64,000 nt of DNA from Gnetum montanum (taxonomy: Eukaryota > Streptophyta > Gnetopsida > Gnetales > Gnetaceae), in contig MNCI01022074.1 of NCBI GenBank assembly GCA_015680685.1, forward strand, positions 372,509 to 436,508, written 5' to 3'. Numbering within the stretch: the first letter of the stretch is position 1; each line of letters starts with the position of its first letter. This document shows, piece after piece, positions 24,474-35,961 of this stretch. Under the pieces are notes generated by a model that did not search any database, had not been told where the DNA came from, and saw nothing but the letters and a program-made list of their open reading frames with translations. Both the position numbers and the translations under genes were made by a program.

Positions 24474-26433
24474 TATAATGATCAAAAGCATCGATGGCTG
24501 GAACACCAAGGGATCAATGAACACATAGCCTAACATCACATCCATGTGAGGGCTTACTAGAATTTGAGATAGGGTGCCCTAAATGGTCTTGTTAATTAGA
24601 CAGGGACTTTGCTAGCTACAACCAGGGTGATGGATGCAACTGGGGGGTGGCATGATTAGCCAAGATGTAAATGCAAACTATGTAAAATGGTTCTAATTGT
24701 TCTAGCAATGTTTGTCATGGTAATCATAGAGCATAGTCACAATTGAGGATGAGCATAGTTAAGGGTTTTAGCACGAATGGTGGTGCCAACGCATGGAGGT
24801 TACCGCCTAAACATAGTAATAACGTGGCCACATGTTAAAAATGCAAAAAACATGGAAAATGCAGAAGAGAGAAATAGAACATTACCCCAAATGGGGTTGA
24901 GCATAGTTAACTCCAAAATGGGTTTAGAAGGTACACGATGTACAATAGGCATAGTGGAGAGCATAGTCATAGCCTCAATGGTGTCAAGCTATGAAGTCTA
25001 GTACTTGCTATGGTGTTTGTACCTAGCTACCATGGTGTACTATGGGTTGTGATTTCTTGCAAGGCTACAATGGGTCATGGTGCACAACTCTACCTCTCTA
25101 CAATGTCTTCGGGTCTCATTTGTTCAAAGCCAAATGCCAAGAATGCCAAAATGCTAGATGCCAGATGAAAATGCCAACCCCAAAAACATTGGGGATGCAA
25201 GGGTATTTATATGGTTAGGATTGCTATGAAATGTGGATTAGGTGCCACATTGTAGTGGGATAGTTGGGACTACATTGACCCCAACTACACTCTCACTAAA
25301 GCAAGTAGTGTTATCTTTTGTTCTACTCTAACTAACTCTACAAGGCCAGGAGACTATGAATACACTACCAACTGCATGTGTAAGTGTTGAGATGACCACA
25401 ATGTACCTAAGAAAATGCCAAAAAATGTAACTTTTAGAGACTATGCTTTGAGACTATGCTATCCACTATAGGAAGTGGGAAAGAGCATAGTTACAATTTT
25501 GGGAGAAGTGGAATGCAATAAAGATAAATGCTACTACTAGAGGCATGTTAGAGCTAAGTTGAATGGCAATGCTATGTTGCAAATGCATTTTGGAGGCTAT
25601 TCTAAATGTCTACGCTTGACTACACTCTAGATTGGGTGAGAGCATGGTCCAAGACTTAGGCAAGATTTGGAAAAATAATGGCTAAGTGTTGACTATGCTC
25701 TAGGGAAGGCTAACTACACTCCAAACTAGGGATAAGAGTAGTCATAACACTTAGAGAAATCTTGCAAACTCTGGCTTCTAAACTAACTACACTTGACTAT
25801 AATCCCAATCATAGTCTTAACAGTTAGAAAATTCTACAAAAATTATGCATCCATGCTAACTACACTGACTGCTATCTAGAGTGTAGTCCTAGTAGTGGAG
25901 AGCATAGTCTTGGCACTTGGAAAAATCTTACAAAATTTGAGCTTCCAAACTATCTACACTTGACTACTCTTCCTAGCGTAGTCTCAATAGTTAGAAAATG
26001 TTGCCAAAGCTGATGTCTTCATGTTGACTATGCTAACTACACTCTAGAGCATAGTATTGGTAGTGGAGAGCCTAGTCTCAACACTTAAAAAAAGTTGTAT
26101 CAAGTGTCATCATTCTAACACTTAGAAAAATCTTGCAAAATTGGCTATTATGTGTTGACTATGTTGAGTAAGCTCTGGTGCATAGTCCCAACAATGAAGA
26201 GTGTAGTCCCAATAGTTAGAAAATTTTGTAGCAAGTGCCAATATTCTGATACTTAGAAAAATTTGTGAAACTAGTAGTTTGAATTGCTACACTCTCTACT
26301 ATGCTTACTATGCTCTGGTGCAATGGAGAGCATAGTCCCAACACTTAGAAAAATTTTTGAAAAGTGCCATCATATTGAAACTTAGCCAAATTTGTAGTCA
26401 AGAAGCGATAGCTAAAATTCTGTAATGTTTCAT
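24474..26433 (-). mobile_element. 3' LTR of minus-strand Tat-type element D, inserted in copy A
   Basis: On the minus strand it starts TGAAACATTACAGAATTTTAG (26433), like TGAAACATTGTGAAATTTCGA of copy B, and its far end aligns with the U5 end of solo LTR F (CTGGAA.ACCAA, GTGAGGGCT, GTGCCCTAAA, AGACAGGGACTT). A minus-strand TATA box lies at 25201-25212 (GGGTATTTATAT on +), at the place of the one in F. The purine tract just outside 26433 shows that this is a 3' LTR. It sits directly after the broken RNase H frame of copy A. Its U3 is about 1200 bp, longer than in B or F, owing to an internal array. Confidence 0.75.
25250..26410 (-). repeat. Degenerate repeats in the U3 of LTR D
   Basis: Units of variable length share GACTA.GCT.ACTACACTCTAG followed by GAGCATAGTC..A.CACTTAGA and AAAATCTTGCAAA, for example near 25690, 25790, 25880, 25990, 26080, 26180, 26300. 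With C-to-T decay taken into account the core is TACGCT / AGCGTA, the same inverted motif that is frequent in the U3 of copy B and of F. Confidence 0.65.
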
Positions 26434-28483
26434 TGATCCCTCTTTGTTGACATGTAGAGAAATGGCCTAAGAGATGTTGGCAAAGAATCATAAACTATCA
26501 CAATAGCCTTGGCACCAACATCATTCATTAGTACAAGATTGGGTGTTGTTTTACCATGTTCAAGAGTGCTATGGGTAAGGGTATGTTGATGGCAAAGAGT
26601 GTAGGTAATGTGCTAGGGAGATGAGATGCAAATACAAGAGATGAGATATAAATAGTGAAGATGAAATGCAAATAGTTTATCATGACACAATATTAAAAGT
26701 TAGCATGGCTAACGATGACCATGGCACCAAGCTGGCTTACCCTTGAAAACGTTGACCTCTCATCAAAGTGCTCATAGAGAGTCGTTGTGGATTCAAGGCT
26801 GGGCTGATTGTGAAATTGTAGCACACTTGCAGATTGCTTGGGGATGTGCTTTTCACCACTCTCTTTTTTTTATTTTTTATTTTTACTTTTTCTTGCCTTT
26901 GCTTTTTTAATTTTTGTTGTGGGGTGAACCTACATTTGATTCTACACATTGCTAGATGTTAGCTACAAGGTGTTGGCCATCGAGTGGATTACATGCCACC
27001 TAATGGACTTTGCAAGGATGCAACCACATCATGTTTGTAGGATAGGTATTTCCTCCCTAGGATGAGCTATATTACATCTGCCTAGGCTTTCACTAGCCAA
27101 TAGAGGCTTTCCATGGGACAACTTGTGTTATGTGTGCCTTGGGTTCTATGGTTGGACATTAAGAGAATGTCATATAGTCATAGTACGTATGCATTAGATA
27201 AGTTTGCAAGCTTGAGTATGTGGAGGAATGTAGGGAAATGTAATAGGATCAAGACATGGGGATGGATGTGCATAGGCTAAAATGGGTGAGGGGGATGTGC
27301 ACTCTTGAGAGGCTTAGGTAGTCTAATCATGCACATCAGAGTGATGTTGCAACTTGCCACTGCGATGAGATGCATCTCTACATGATTGCCTTTGAGGCTT
27401 CATCCTACTAACACAACTATAAAAGGACAAGAAAATTGCAAAACATGAAATTAAAATCAAATGTTAGATGTAAAGATGCTACAAATGCATTAAAGGCTAA
27501 ATCAATTTCAAATACTTAGGAAGCTAGTCAAAGCTCTAGGATGATGATGTTGCAAGTTCTCCAAAGGCCACACCAATGGTAGGTGCTTGAATAGATAATC
27601 AAAATACTAGTTTAAGGTCTTGGTAGACCATGAACCTAGTTTGAGATCTTGGTAGATTGTGAGGTGCTCTTTTATAGTCCTAGTAGACTACTATGTGCTA
27701 GTTTAAGCATCATGGCTAACATGCTATTGTGCCAGTCTAATGTCATGACCCAAGGATGAGCTATGCTAGTTTATAGTCATGTTGGATGAATTCTATGCTA
27801 GCTTATAGTCATAGAGGACTACTATGCTAGTTTTAGCATCATGGCAAACAAGTGCTTACCTTAATTTAATGAGCTATGATGCTACATGTGTAGCCATGTT
27901 GTGTGCCTACAAGATCTTACAAAAATCAACTAGAAAAATAACATTAAGTGGCACCTATTGCAATGAAGTTAATGCACAAATGAAGAGAAGGAAATGCAAA
28001 AATCAATAGTTCTAAGCCATTTCAGGCCACAAGGGTAGTTTTTGGGCCATTTCGAGTTATGTATGTTGCTAGTTTTGGGCCAATTCAGGCCATGCATTAC
28101 TAGTTTCACAACCATGGTAGGCCAACATTGCTAGTTTAAGGCCATGGTGGACCACATGTATTGCTAGTTTAAGGTCATTTCAAGTAATACACTACTAGTT
28201 TAAGGCCATGATGGGCTAGGCATTGCTATTTTAAGGCCATGATGGGCTGGGTGTTGCTAGCTTAAGGCCATGGAAGGATGTGTATACTACTAGTTTAAGG
28301 TCATTTTGGCCCATGCATTGTCAATCTTAGGGCCATGTTGGACCAGGTGTTGCTAGTTTAAGGCCATGGTAGGCTATGTATACTACTAGTTTAAGGCCAT
28401 TTTGGATAACGACAAAGGGGGTTGATAGTTTTAGGGTCATTTCAGGCCATATTTTACCAATTTAAGTCCATGGTAGACCATGC
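26434..28483 (-). mobile_element. 3' untranslated region and purine tract of element D
   Basis: Read leftward it ends in ACAAAGAGGG (26448-26439) plus five bases before the LTR, matching ACAAAGAGGGG before the 3' LTR of copy B. The 30 bp before the tract also align (TCT.GG...TCTA.ATGTC.ACAAAGAGGG). The right part (27600-28480) is full of the short repeat described separately. No coding sequence was found. The region stops where the 5' LTR of copy B begins, so B was inserted into D. Confidence 0.7.
27600..28480 (-). repeat. Large cluster of GCTAGTTTAAGGCCATGGTGG repeats
   Basis: More than fifteen copies of CTAGTTTAAGGCCATG.TGG.C, the reverse complement of the GGCCTTAAACTAG motif that flanks the cassettes. 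Clear copies lie near 28131, 28164, 28195, 28257, 28292, 28356 and 28386, mostly 25-40 bp apart. The cluster sits in the 3' UTR of element D; the 3' UTR of copy B has the same motif at 43620-44000. Confidence 0.85.
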
Positions 28484-29810
28484 TGAAACATTGTGAAATT
28501 TCGAGACCTCAATGATTCAACAAAGTCTCGAAGTTTAGGCAAGGATTTCCACAAGTGCAGCATGAATACATCTGAGCAATGGAAGCACCGAAAATAGTTG
28601 CACATCTCAGCAAGTTTTTTTTCGGCTAAGGGCCTACTATGCTACACTACAAAGCTCGGCGTAGTAGACTTCAAGAGAACAGAACAAAACAAGGGATGCA
28701 CGGTGACAACACTTCAACTTTGCGAGTTAACCATGTTTCAAAATCTTAAATTTTTGCATGTTACACCATGTTACACTATGCAGCATAGCGCAACATAACA
28801 CAAGAAGCATAGTTGATATAGCCACAACAACAAGGATAACAAAATTCAAACAGTAGTAGTCATTACGCCACAATATGCTTCCCAGCTTATCGCAGCGTAG
28901 CCGTGGGATAGTTTATTCTTTTTTCACTGAATATCTTGAAATCCTTCAACATAAAAGACAAGGTTAAAAATTGTTTTTTTAAGGGTGGTTATGCTATGCT
29001 ACGCTTGAGAGCATAGCATAGCGTAGCGTCACAAGCTTCAACTACAGCATGCTAGGTCAATGACATTCTGTGGGCCCAGGACACATGTCATCTAAATTGC
29101 ATTCTTCTCCTAACCCTAATTCTATAAATACCCTGGTGGACAATACTCAAAGGGTTTACGAAAAGAAAAAAAAGTTGGCAACAAAAAAAAAGAGTTTGAA
29201 AAATTTGAGGCAATTGATGAAAGTTGGCAAGAGCATCAACAATGATAGAGAGAAGCTTTTTCGCCAGAAATTGCAAGTTAGCAAATACTTGCTTTGAGCT
29301 TGACTCCCTTGCACCTAGATTGGCTAGTGAATAAGGTAGATTGATCTTTTTCTTATTTAATCTCTAAATAGATTCTTGTTGGTGGTGGATGCTTTTTTGA
29401 AACCAGAGTCCACTTGCAAATCCCATTGTATTCATCATATTTTTCCATAAGATAGATCCCAGATCTCGGGATCGTGCATTTTCTAAATTCAATTCATTGC
29501 ATCCTATTTACATTGATTTTTACAGTCGTTTTGTATAGTTTACATCATTCTCATTACCTTCAAGATTTGATCTTGGAGTAGATCTCATTTTCTCGTCAAT
29601 TGGTATTATGTTCTCATATTAAATCGTCATCTTGTTATACAATCGTTAACAAATTTACTAACCAAGTAAGTCCCTATCTGATTGACAAGACTATTTAGGA
29701 TACCTTGGATTCATTTTCTCCAGCATGGCCCTCGCATGGATCCAACGTTGAAACTTTGTACACGGAAATCCTCTCGGTGTTTCCAGCAACTGATGTTTTC
29801 CATCATTACA
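28484..29810 (+). mobile_element. 5' LTR of copy B
   Basis: Runs from TGAAACATTGTG to ...TTCCATCATTACA. The first 500 bp match the 3' LTR at 45206-45705 at high identity. The TATA box TATAAATA is at 29123-29130. The U3 is rich in the inverted motif TACGCT / AGCGTA (about 28985-29030). The end is confirmed by solo LTR F, which ends in TTTTCCGTCGTTACA on its own strand. A primer site follows after six bases. Confidence 0.9.
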
Positions 29811-29816
29811 GTTTTT

Positions 29817-29834
29817 TGGCGCTCGAAGGAGGGC
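29817..29834 (+). promoter_or_regulatory. Primer binding site of copy B
   Basis: TGGCGCTCGAAGGAGGGC, six bases after the LTR end. It is the best-preserved version of the family site. The matching tRNA is not clear to me. Confidence 0.65.
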
Positions 29835-30066
29835 CAAAACCTTCAATTTGGGTTTCATGAGTAGTCCTATTAGCTGTCTATACCCATTATCGACTAGCGT
29901 AAATGTGATACCTCTGTGGTTGTTTACATGATCATGTGGTACAAATCAGTCACTTCAATGATTCCTCTGGAATCCAACAAGACAAAAAGCCCACATTTTC
30001 CTTTAGACCACTTTTGCCTTTGTGATCTTTATCCTTGTTAGCATTACCTTCTAGCTACGTAGAGAA

Positions 30067-32380
30067 TGGTTGTGACAACCACCGCCATTTCCACCACTAG
30101 TCTAGAAAATCCCTTGATGACATAGGCTATGCCTGCTGCTGTCGAGCCATCCACTAGTCCAGTGCGGCCACGCTAGTCCCTTAGGATTCAAAACAAAAAG
30201 CTTGAGGGGCACGCTCAACACATGGAACATTACAACTTCCTTTGTGCAAAACTTATGGTGAATCTACCTATGTACCTAGAGAAACTCGAAGAGAAACACG
30301 AATATGAGTTCATGTACTATAATGGGAAGGAATTCATTCCTTCACCTAATGCTTCCATATCCCTGATGGATTGGCAACAATGGATCTTGGATCAACTGTT
30401 AATGGCAAGGGTGTCAACAGAACAACGAGATGCGGTGTTCCATGATGAAGCATTCCACGATGTGCAGGAAGACCTAGATTCCCACTCCAAGGGAGGCAGT
30501 CATGCTAGCTTTGTTATGGCTCCTTCCTCCACAACGTCCTGTGAAAATCTGATTTTTATGGTCACTACACCTTTATCATTTTCTACTGCCAACTGTGTTA
30601 CACATTTTTCACATCAGCATTTCTTCTCTTCGGCTTCCTTTCTGGATGTTATCCCTTCACAATCCATTCCTTTGTAGTCATAGTCAACCAACCCATCACA
30701 TCACGTACTTACGCCTACATTACCATATGTGCACACAATACCCACTTCACAATTATACACAGCTTTTGCATCCATCTCAACTTTCGCTCCTACTTCACCA
30801 TCAGTAGCAGGACCTACCCCTACCACATGGTGAGCTCCAAATATGTCACCCCTTGTTGCACAACCTACATAGATGTCCCAGCTTCCTCATCATCAACACT
30901 AGGTCCAGCAGGCGATAAATCCAACTATAGGATCATTGTCTGTGCCACCAGCTATATAAATAGTGTATCCTATAGCACAATCGATGGTACTGCCCATAAG
31001 GATAGTTTCGACAACATCACCCATAAGCCATGCTATTGCTCCTATACCGCCACCAATTGTGGCTCCACCTCTTATTCCACAGCCAACCTCTTTAGCCTTG
31101 AGTCTAGATCAAGCCTTTTAGCTTATTCAGACTCTTACCAAAGAGGTTAAACACCTTAAATCTACCTATTCTGATACAGTACAAGTCATGGATTTCTACC
31201 ACGATGATCCTATTAGTCCAACAATTCCCATCTTGTCATTACCTCCTAGGATGTCACTTCCCCATTTCACAAAATACAATGGGGAAGGCAATCCCAACAC
31301 TCATCTCATTACCTTCAAGTCAGAGTCATTGTTACTGCAATAACGGCCACATAGCATTATGCATGTTTTTGCTATGTCCCTAATGGATAAAGCTTTGGAT
31401 TGGTATCGTGCACTTCCACACTCTTCCAACTTAATCTTGGAAGAGCTGTTGACTCAATTCATGATCCATTTCAAATACAACTTGAAACCAGAGGTCATGT
31501 TAGACTAGTTAATGGGAGTTAAGTAGGATCCGCTCAAACCAGTCTAAAATTTTATACAGCAGTGGAGCACCACCTTGAATGAAATCTGTGAGCCCATCAC
31601 GGAGGCCCATCTATTGGAAATTTTCAAGGGGGCAGTCAACAACTTTATTAAGTATAAACTATATTACCTCACTCCCTGCTCCCTTAGCCAAGCCTTCACT
31701 TAGACTAAGAGCTCCAAGACGTGGTAGAGGCTAGCAAAGACCTAGCATATGTGGCCTATAAAAATGCCCACAACAAAAGAAAAGACAAGGGAAAGGCTAC
31801 AGTAACAACGGTAGTAGCCATGGCCGAAGAGGCCAAAAATAAAAATAACAACAAAAAGATAGCTACGATGCCTGCTGAGGCTATAGCTAGCTCAAATAAT
31901 GCCAACCAGCAAACAACATCGGCTCTTGAGACATCACCTCAACCAAAGCCTAATTTTGAGTGTAAAGACTACTCAAATATACACTTCTACTTATTAAGCC
32001 TTCATAACTTCTGAAGTAATCACTGGGAACTGGTCACATTCAACATAAGAAGGTGTCCAAGGAGGCTCTACAATGCCATAGAAAGCATTGTGAGCTACTC
32101 AAGAATCCCTCCTTCACCCTGCCAAATGAACCACTAGTTCCCAAGAACTTCAAGCTACACCATTTTTGTGACTACCACCAACTATGTGATCATGACACAA
32201 ACTACTGTTGGGCATTGAAAGATGACATTAAATGCATGATCGACCAAGGCAAGATGATCCTCGATAGTAGTAGTCCGATTCATTTAGAAAACTAGTCTAT
32301 GCACTTGTACCAAGACCTGTTGAATGCAAATAATGGAGGGTACATTATCAACATGATGGGTATGGATGGCGATATCCCAG
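30067..32380 (+). pseudogene. gag of copy B, part before solo LTR F
   Basis: ATG at 30067 is the likely start. The N-terminal domain (about 30216-30420, HYNFLCAKL, then EFMYYNGKEFIPSP) matches copy C. A serine-, threonine- and proline-rich linker follows (30480-31100). The capsid core at 31250-31690 has MSLPHFTKYNGEGNPNTHL, FAMSLMDKALDWYRALP and IFKGAVNNFIKYKLYYL. At 32150-32235 the zinc finger reads FCDYHQLCDHDTNYC, keeping C-x2-H-x5-H-x4-C. This is the RNA-packaging part of the element. Several TAG stops occur, for instance at a glutamine position of the capsid core. The frame is interrupted at 32380 by solo LTR F and continues at 34024. Confidence 0.85.
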
Positions 32381-34023
32381 TGTAACGACGGAAAATGTCG
32401 GTAGCTGGAATACCAAATAAAATCTGTGTACACAGTCTTAACCACGGATCCGTGCGAGGGCTATGCTAGAGAAAACGAATCCGCAGTGCCCTAAACAGTC
32501 TTTTCGATCAGACAGGGACTTACTAAATCAGTAAATCGACTAAGATTATAGGTGTTTCGTGGAACGATTTGATTCGATAAATCGCAAAAGGAGAGAAAAA
32601 CGATGTAGTTAAATAGCAACAATGACAACGTTAACATGACAAAAGGGAATCGAATTTAAGCAAAATGTGTGATTTCAAGATCTGTACTTTGACCCGAAAA
32701 ATTGAATATTTTGTACATAAAGTTACAATGGGAAGACTTCGATTATCTTGTGTGAAACATACACAATAATAAGAAAAAAAACTGTTCAACAAGGAGTGCA
32801 AAATGGAGCTTAGTCTACCTTGTAAGCCAAAGACGGAGTGCAAGGAAGGTCAAGCTCAAATGCCTATCAACCAACTGTGTCTGATCAATAAATCTTACCA
32901 ACCTCACCAAATAATCTCTCGATCTCTGATCTATCTTCTTCGCTTTGGGTAGCCTTTGCTCAAACTGCCAAGGATCGCCGATGGGAGAACTATATTTTCG
33001 CCAAAGGGTATGATCACTCCTGCTGCCAATGCTCGAAAAATGTCTCTTGTTTCTGCTCAAAGATGATAACTGCCAAAAGTTGAAGATGCTAACTACTACT
33101 CTGCTTTGAAAAAGTCAAAAAAATCCCTTTTTTCTTTGCCAACCAGGGTATTTATAAGTCTGACAACATACAAAAAAGGCATGGTCTTGATGACACATGT
33201 CCCGACGCTGACTTGACGAACTGGTTATGTCGCATCACATTGCAACATACGCTGTCAGTACTTTTGCCGAAGTTGCCTCATGATTACGCACAATACGCTC
33301 ATCAGCATATTGCGCGTATGGATAGCAAATGCATAACTGCTTTAGCCGGCTTTACGCTGAATCACATTTGTTTACGCTGCGTTGCGTGGCGGAGCGTAAC
33401 AAAGCATGGAAATAATGAGTCAAGCTATTTTATGCTCATTTACGTAGCAAAGCATAGTGAAGCGTAAAAAATGAATCAACTCAACGATAAACTACACTTG
33501 TCGTACACTGCGTAGCATAACTAGCGTAAAGTGATCAATCTGCAAAAGAAAGGAGCTTAATCTATCGTGCTTCCTTTGGACTTTCACTTTGACCTTTTTG
33601 AAGCTCATTACGCTGCCTTGCATAACAGAGCATAAGTCCGACCCTGGACAAAAGACTTAGCAGAATATGCGAGAAGTTGCATATTACGCTGCTTAGGCCT
33701 TAAACTTCACTAAATTTGCTAAAGTAAGTCACCCTCTAATGCAAGACTATGTTAAGCAGAATTACGCTATGCGTCATTACGCTATGTTGTGTAATGTAAC
33801 GTAAAGACAGAAAACATAGTAAAATTTGGAATCTGTAAGGAANATGTAACGTAAAGACAGAAAACATAGTAAAATTTGGAATCTGTAAGGAACTTGGAGA
33901 CTTGATGCTAGGTGCCGTTTCGCCTCGCTTTGCCTTGTTCTTCCTTCTGGAATTTGGCCGTGAACTTTCACCCAAATCGTGAATCTTCACTTTAGGCCGA
34001 TTCACGATTTCTACGGTGTTTCA
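32381..34023 (-). mobile_element. Solo LTR F of the same family inserted in gag of copy B
   Basis: On the minus strand it runs TGAAACACCGTAGAAATCG ... TTTTCCGTCGTTACA, the same termini as the LTR of copy B. A 5-bp target duplication flanks it: CCCAG at 32376-32380 and CCCAA at 34024-34028, one change apart. A minus-strand TATA box lies at about 33146-33156. The U3 (33160-34023) is dense in TACGCT / AGCGTA and GCGTAAC motifs. No element body remains, as expected after recombination between two LTRs. G+C and CpG content is visibly higher than in its surroundings, which suggests a younger insertion. Confidence 0.9.
33793..33892. repeat. Exact tandem copy of about 48 bp around an undetermined base
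   Basis: ATGTAACGTAAAGACAGAAA and the following 28 bases occur twice without a change, at about 33795-33842 and 33844-33891, separated by an N (33843). In a window of decayed sequence a perfect duplication at an N is likely an assembly joining error. Confidence 0.75.
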
Positions 34024-34460
34024 CCCAACACCACTGCAGCAACCCTTCATGCTATGCATACCTCCTCACCTACCTTAGGGAAAAAATCCATCAACATCAA
34101 CAGGCACAGAACAACAACAACCCTTTGTCCTCTGAGTTCCGCCTCAGACATCTATTCTGCAGCCAATGGTTGTTAAAGCCATAGCCCAGCTCGTGCCCAC
34201 ACCTAAGGCACCCTTTGTCATCAGGGTGCCAAATCCGTCAATTGCTCCTGCTATGCAGGGGAAAACGTCTAAGTCAATGCCCCAACCTCAACCCACAAGG
34301 AGAGGAGAAGGGTGTGTGACAAATAAAATAGCCAATGACCACATTACGTTGGGGTTTCCTAAGCCTACCCCTCTGGCCTTGGTGCCCTTGGCTCCTTCTT
34401 CCTCTAAAAAGGATGACGTTACATAGACGCAGTCATCTTCTCCTTGCCCAAGAAAATACA
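34024..34460 (+). pseudogene. gag of copy B, part after solo LTR F (proline-rich linker)
   Basis: Continuation of the gag frame after F: proline- and threonine-rich sequence (LVPTPKAPFVIRVPNPS, then PLALVPLAPSSSKKD) at 34170-34425 that corresponds to similar low-complexity linkers between zinc finger and protease in copies A and C. Open for 86 codons from 34166. No enzyme motif is present. Confidence 0.65.
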
Positions 34461-35434
34461 GCCCTCAACTAGAAACTATTCCTCCCCAAGAGCTCCTGGG
34501 ATGAATGGAAGAAGAGAAGGGCAACAAATAACCAGACTATGGGCATAATCTCCTTGACGCTTTTACATAAGTTAAGTAGGCTCTCAAATAGAAAAATACA
34601 ATGTTGATCCTGTATGACTTGCTGATGACATCCCAATCGCATTGTGAAGCCATGGTTCACATACTAGCATCCATACCAGTGGATGAAAGCTTGCTAGTAG
34701 ATGAAGAAGCAATCCATTCGATCATGCTTCCCCCTGTTGCTAAACAACCACAGCCTTCCCAACTAACATTCCATGATGAGTCCATTAAGGATGATCTAGA
34801 AAAAGGTTAGGTGGCAACAACGCCCATGTTCATCACTATCTGGATTGACCAGTACAAGATCTAGAGAGTACACGTAGATGACGAGGCCACTGCCAATTTC
34901 ATTCCATTTGCCATAGTGGACAAACTAGGTTTGATCGACCAGATCAATCCCATGATGATGTCATGCTTAAAGTCATTTAACGAGGCATGGGTGCAAGTTA
35001 AGGGAACTGTACAGATCAACTTTGTAGCAAGGGATCAATTCCCCACAAATGCAATGTTCATCATTGTCAAGGAAATTCTTGGCTTCAACCTAATCTTGGG
35101 GAGGTCTTTGTTGGCTCAGCTAAGGGCCTTCTCATCACCCATTCACCAAGAGATCCACTTGCCCTATGCAGGAGGGGAAGTGATCATCCACGGTGATAAG
35201 ATAACTCCTCAAGCTATCAACAACGTGGAGATGGAACAAGGTTCAGAGATTGAAATCCCTGAAGATTAAACCCCTATCCCAATAGTTGAATAGACCGACA
35301 TATTGGACAATGAAAGCTTGAATTATGTTGAATTACCCTTCTAGGGAGGGGATGATAGCATAAAGAAGTGGTGTAACAAGCCTCCTCGTCCATACATGTT
35401 TCCAAATCTAAGAATGATCAAGAAGTAGCTGTGG
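34461..35434 (+). pseudogene. Aspartic protease of copy B
   Basis: The pre-protease linker LILYDLLMTSQSHCEAM.H at about 34601-34660 is followed by a protease core that is open from 34916 to 35269: VHVDDEATANFIPF (about 34870), VDKLGLIDQI, FVARDQFPTNAMF, FNLILGRSLLAQL and EIHLPYAGGEVIIHG. This is the best-preserved protease in the window. The active site is D-E-A rather than D-G-A as in copy C, which should abolish activity. After a stop near 35268 the frame resumes with KPPRPYMFPNLRMIKK (about 35380-35430), the same tail as in copies A and C. Confidence 0.8.
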
Positions 35435-35559
35435 AACTAACAAATAAACACGTTAGTGTAGCATGTTACATCGGTCCACACTACTTACTATTACACTGTT
35501 TACATTCTTTATTGTTTCATGTTACATCGTCTACCATTACGCTTCTTCACTTCAGTGGC

Positions 35560-35745
35560 CCAAAATGGCCTTAAACTAGTTATGGCCTGCTACGACCTAA
35601 AACTGGTAATTCCATTTATTCTTTTTCATGTGTGATGGTAGGGCCTAAAATGGCCTTAAACTATCGCTAGCCTGAAATGGCCTTAAACTATCATCGGCCC
35701 GAAATGGCCTTAAACTATCACCAGCCCGCAGTGGCCTAAAATGTG
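35560..35745. repeat. Left cluster of GGCCTTAAACTAGC repeats, copy B
   Basis: Six copies in 185 bp: AATGGCCTTAAACTAG (about 35567), ACGACCTAAAACTGG (about 35595), then AATGGCCTTAAACTATC three times (about 35650, 35678, 35706), and GTGGCCTAAAATG. Spacing in the last three is a regular 28 bp with GCCCG..ATGGCC between. Lies between the protease end and the last exon of the antisense gene. Confidence 0.85.
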
Positions 35746-35961
35746 TAGCCTTTCTGACAAAGCATTTTTCTTCATAAAAAATAAAATTAAAACCTTTCTT
35801 TCACAAACACCATTAACTAACTTAAAAATAAAAAAAACGTTATTATTTATTGCCTTTTATTACAACAAAAAATTAGTTTCGTAGTTTACAAATCCATTAA
35901 GTAAAAGAATAAAAAATAAAAAAATTGAAAAAAAACAAAATCCTTGACCAATATTGCTATG
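35746..35961. other. A+T-rich spacer downstream of the antisense stop, copy B
   Basis: Mostly A and T with several runs of A. Read leftward it is the 3' flank of the antisense gene and may hold its polyadenylation signal; on the minus strand TTTTTATTTTATTTTT-like stretches dominate and no single site stands out. Confidence 0.35.

Noticed and set aside
24474-26433. Solo LTR in copy A
   Set aside because: First read as solo, but the purine tract and 3' UTR repeats directly to its right on the minus strand show it is the 3' LTR of a longer element (D).
27600-28480. Regularly spaced short repeats as a possible CRISPR array
   Set aside because: Repeats are degenerate, spacing is uneven, no cas genes are present, and the setting is a plant retrotransposon 3' UTR.
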